This document shows positions 8,989 to 11,888 of a DNA stretch of 11,888 nt, piece after piece. Origin of the DNA: Rodentolepis nana (lineage: Eukaryota; Platyhelminthes; Cestoda; Cyclophyllidea; Hymenolepididae). Made by a program: the position numbers and the translations under genes. Each line of letters opens with the position of its first letter. The first letter of the stretch is position 1. The stretch covers positions 1-11,888 of the forward strand of contig UZAE01001707.1 in the NCBI GenBank assembly GCA_900617975.1, given 5' to 3'. The notes beneath the pieces were generated by a model. That model worked only from the letters and a program-made list of their open reading frames with translations, searched no databases and had not been told where the DNA came from.

Positions 8989-10535
8989 CATCCTTTTTAT
9001 CGATTGCCGCATTACATACTACTCATTTAATAAATACTGTTCAACTCGATTATAAAAAATAAGTGATGCATGACTTTTAAATGCCTCTTTTTTGTACTCA
9101 CAATTTTCACGCAATTTTCAGTAGATCCGTTCAGCTACTTTCTAGAATTGAACGCGTTTTGCACTTTTGTTGTTAATACTAATAGTAATGGTCTCAAGGC
9201 TAGTCCATTTCCTCATAATCAAGTCCTTACAATGTTTTGGTAGAAGGTATAAGATGATAGCACTCCTTCACCTATCACTCCATTAAGTTAAAAATAGATT
9301 TTACGATATAACTTATAACTTAATCATCTGGACACGAAGTTGTTACATTCTAGTTAAATGCGTATACACCCTATTGGTATTTGAAATCCTTTGTTCATAA
9401 AACGAATAAATTGGAAGTGGTGGGTTGATGAAAGACCAGTTATAACTCAGTTACGGAATTTAAAGTCTCTACAGTATGGTGTTAATTTTACAAGAGCGGC
9501 GTGCAATTACTATTTCAAGAATCAGTAAATCGTCATTAATTTGGATGGAAAGATGGTAATGAATAACACCACTTGTCAGTTTCTTAATCCCGAATTGCTA
9601 AGAAAGGCCAAAGGGCAAGTATAAGAATATTAATGTGTTTGTGGTAGCCAAAGAGCTTTTATCGTTTTAACGTTTATAATAATGCTTAGATAACTCTGTC
9701 CTCCACAAAGAGTACTGCTGAGAGCGCAGAGACATACATGGGGTCACGCGTACAGAGACCTGTCAACTAATCAAAAACCAATAGTCATTGTAGGGTCAGC
9801 GTACCTAAAACAGTGTTTAATCAGGAAGCTCTGAAAATTAACCCCATTTTTTGGAAATATTAATGTTTTTACATCGCAGCCATTCTTATCTAGGAAAAAT
9901 TTCTACATTTTATTGAAAATCAATATATGCGTTGCGTTATTTCTTTCCTATTTCAAAGCTATGATAGTCTAACTTTTACAACTAGCCCGCAAATTCTAGT
10001 ATTTTCCTGCATACTCAAATCAACGTGGTAGCATGACAGGCTTCAAGAGATTAATATTCCCAAATTGTTAAATTCTTTTTTATTAATAATAAATAGGATT
10101 AAATTAAACGGATTTCATTATTAACCACAAATCTTATCTTTTACTTACCAAAAAGGCAGAACGAATCACTGAAACGATGCCTTCAATCTACCCACAAAGT
10201 TTTAGTTGGACAAGGCTGAATATGCGTCATTCACTATTGATTAGAAAACTACAAGACCTTGAGAGGTCAATTTCATTCAGCTCAACAAGTGCCAAGGTGC
10301 TATCACATTGTTTATCTGGCACGGCTATTATAATCCTATCTACGTAAACCAGTTCTCTGCGATCTAACAAGTATATTCCAAGCTGCTGAATTACGGTTAC
10401 ATGTTTGTCACTTGTTGATGGGATATTTACATTATTATAATAACCGAAAATGAAAAAATAACGAAATAAGTATAATCATGCCACATATAATTCGCTATAA
10501 TTAAAATCATTTACACTATTAATGCCACATTAGAA

Positions 10536-10546
10536 GTAGATTTGAT
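10536..10546. repeat. Target-site duplication, left copy (copy 2 element)
   Basis: GTAGATTTGAT, identical to 10844-10854 immediately after the A/T-rich tail. Confidence 0.75.
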
Positions 10547-10843
10547 CAGGGGTACGCGATAGACTTACCTCCACATGGTGTACCCTGGGCAAAGTACACT
10601 TATACGGCAAAAAAGTCTATTAATCGGCAGTTGACTTCTGCCTTCAAACTGCCAAGACCCCACTGCATTTCATATTGGACTAATTACTGTCTGTTCCTTT
10701 TACGTTTGTGAATCATTATTCTGTCCCCTTCTCGAATTTTTGCCACTTTGATGTTCCTCTTTCTTTCTGTGAAGCCCGAAGTCAATTAAAGACCTAATGA
10801 TACCTATCATAACGCCTGCCATTTTAAATAAATATAAATAAAT
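10547..10843 (+). mobile_element. SINE-like dispersed repeat, copy 2 with 11-bp target-site duplication
   Basis: A 297-bp element bounded by direct repeats GTAGATTTGAT at 10536-10546 and 10844-10854. Its right end is a T/A-rich tail built on TAAATA units, as expected for the 3' end of a LINE-mobilised retroposon, so the element reads on the plus strand. It has no coding capacity. It is more diverged from copies 1 and 3 in the middle, with a pyrimidine-rich central part. Confidence 0.85.
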
Positions 10844-10854
10844 GTAGATTTGAT
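10844..10854. repeat. Target-site duplication, right copy (copy 2 element)
   Basis: GTAGATTTGAT, identical to 10536-10546. Confidence 0.75.
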
Positions 10855-11520
10855 GCAGTCCCAAAAGTAGACATGCTTTTGGCATTATTCAAATGAAAAT
10901 GGAAATTAAGTGGTAAGGTTAAAGAAAAATATTTTAAGTGACAAAATTCGAACAATTTGATGATAGTTTTAATCTTTGACAGTTTATTGTTCTGTTTGTA
11001 AGGTGTTTCTGCGTGTTTCAAAATTTAAAGTCTACCTTCGCTAACAACATTTGTTCTTAAAATGGGCGCAATTGTAACATTTTAACCTTAAAATAAGGTG
11101 ATTCAATTACAAAATTAAATAGAATTTCTTGTTTAAATTGGCGAATCATCGGCTATTTATTGAGAACGGTGCATAACAAGGAATGTGAACTCAATTCTCA
11201 GTATTAACCCATGGCAATCACTATCAGTTTTGCCTGATTTATTAATCATACGCACTTAAAAATTTATTAATACATAGAACAAGTAGAAATTTAAGGATTT
11301 AATCAAATTTTGAAGGTGTTAGTGACACCTGACTTGTGTAGAATGAGGATATAATAAAGTTACGTTATGAAACACAACTATGACATTGGTCCTGGATTGC
11401 AAATTCATTGATTAACTACATCACTAAAGTTGTACTTGTAGACATTGACCTTAGAGCTTAGGACTTGCCAAGGCAGGCTTTTTAGCCGTTGCGCTAAGTA
11501 AAGACGAATCGACTTCATAC
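10855..11520. other. AT-rich spacer between repeat copies 2 and 3
   Basis: No gene recognised. Only the tRNA-half-like sequence at 11446-11500 stands out. Copies 2 and 3 each have their own target-site duplication, so this is not the internal part of an LTR element. Confidence 0.6.
11446..11500 (-). other. tRNA 5'-half-like sequence
   Basis: On the minus strand TTAGCGCAACGGCTAA (11497-11482) folds as a D-arm (TTAG/CTAA), and its TAGCGCAACGG matches the A-box consensus fully. A possible small stem GCC/GGC follows. No T-arm or clear B-box comes after it, so a complete tRNA is not supported. Confidence 0.25.
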
Positions 11521-11535
11521 ATATTTCACTTACCA
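11521..11535. repeat. Target-site duplication, left copy (copy 3 element)
   Basis: ATATTTCACTTACCA, identical to 11853-11867. On the minus strand it reads TGGTAAGTGAAATAT and so carries a splice-donor-like GGTAAGT. Confidence 0.85.
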
Positions 11536-11852
11536 GGGCTGTGCGATAGACTTACCTCCACGTGATGCACCCTGGGCAACGTATACTTATACGGCAAAAA
11601 TGTCTATTATTCGGCAGTTGACTTCCGCCTTCAAACTACCATCACCCCACTGTATGCCATATTCGATCACTTCCATAGAACACATCTCACCTTCTATCTA
11701 CCTTTTCTAGCTTCGTCCTTGAAACACTCCTCTGTTCCCTCCCCCCTCCCTCTCGACTTTTTTCATTTTAATGTTCCTCCCCTCTGTGAAGCCTGAAGTC
11801 AACTAAATGGCTAATGATAACCATCAAAACTCCTGCTATTTGATATAAATAG
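11536..11852 (+). mobile_element. SINE-like dispersed repeat, copy 3 with 15-bp target-site duplication
   Basis: A 317-bp element flanked by perfect 15-bp direct repeats ATATTTCACTTACCA at 11521-11535 and 11853-11867. The head, middle and tail blocks match copies 1 and 2. The right end is GATATAAATAG, a short A/T tail. Duplication length and absence of terminal inverted repeats or coding frames fit target-primed reverse transcription of a short RNA. The source RNA gene was not identified. Confidence 0.88.
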
Positions 11853-11867
11853 ATATTTCACTTACCA
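11853..11867. repeat. Target-site duplication, right copy (copy 3 element)
   Basis: Identical 15-mer to 11521-11535, marking the other end of the inserted repeat. Confidence 0.85.
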
Positions 11868-11888
11868 TTCCAGGGGGAGGTAGAATGC

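Larger units (their letters stand above)
7988..10535. other. Upstream intron of NHA gene or intergenic, no exon recognised
   Basis: I searched the minus strand for the missing NHA helices, in particular a Ser-Pro-Ala-Val-Val motif and a Phe-Asp-Asp motif, and found neither. Two open stretches without clear homology occur at 8305-8123 and about 10485-10239 (minus). The most economical reading is one long intron upstream of exon A. Confidence 0.55.

Noticed and set aside
10150..10190. Possible small NHA exon ending at a TTTTTG|GTAAGT donor, preceded by GTGGGTAG
   Set aside because: The acceptor has a poor polypyrimidine tract, and the 13-residue product (IEGIVSVIRSAFL) does not align convincingly with the region before exon A.
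10239..10485. Open stretch of about 80 codons on the minus strand
   Set aside because: Hydrophilic, unlike NHA helices, and no convincing acceptor/donor pair or homology. Treated as chance.
10547..11852. Repeat copies 2 and 3 as the two LTRs of one small LTR retrotransposon
   Set aside because: Each copy has its own, different target-site duplication, and no primer-binding site or polypurine tract was seen between them.

Overview
This is a piece of an intron-rich, AT-rich animal genome. It holds the 3' half of one multi-exon gene on the minus strand plus several copies of a short interspersed repeat. There is no sign of prokaryotic gene packing. Exons have canonical GT/AG borders, introns run from 75 nt to more than 1.5 kb, and simple repeats are frequent. 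An invertebrate fits best. A parasitic flatworm is my guess from the general look of the gene and introns, but the sequence does not prove it.

The gene encodes an SLC9B/NHA-type Na+/H+ exchanger (CPA2 superfamily). Its last exons read from about 7987 down to the stop at 2390: 7987-7486, an optional small exon at 5923-5873 (or to 5849), 3978-3592, 3516-3305 and 2680-2390. All borders keep one reading frame with matching phases. The joined exons give 463 codons before the stop, or 480 with the small exon. They cover the C-terminal half of the transporter core, including the IPKATVQAAIG helix. The N-terminal helices and the ion-binding aspartate pair are not found and presumably lie beyond position 11888. 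Two things are unusual: a charged loop insertion of about 200 residues where human NHA2 has about 13, and a cassette exon of phase 1/1 that reads into a stop if its donors are ignored.

Region by region: 1-316 is repeat copy 1. 317-2389 lies downstream of the gene and has a long poly-C tract. 2390-7987 is the gene, with introns that carry a GC-rich inverted repeat (6028-6144) and an AT microsatellite (6371-6398). 7988-10546 is non-coding as far as I can see. 10547-10843 and 11536-11852 are repeat copies 2 and 3, each with its own target-site duplication (11 bp and 15 bp), which marks them as SINE-like retroposons. All three copies point the same way. Read on the gene's strand, each carries a perfect splice-donor motif, so they could influence splicing of the upstream intron they appear to sit in.
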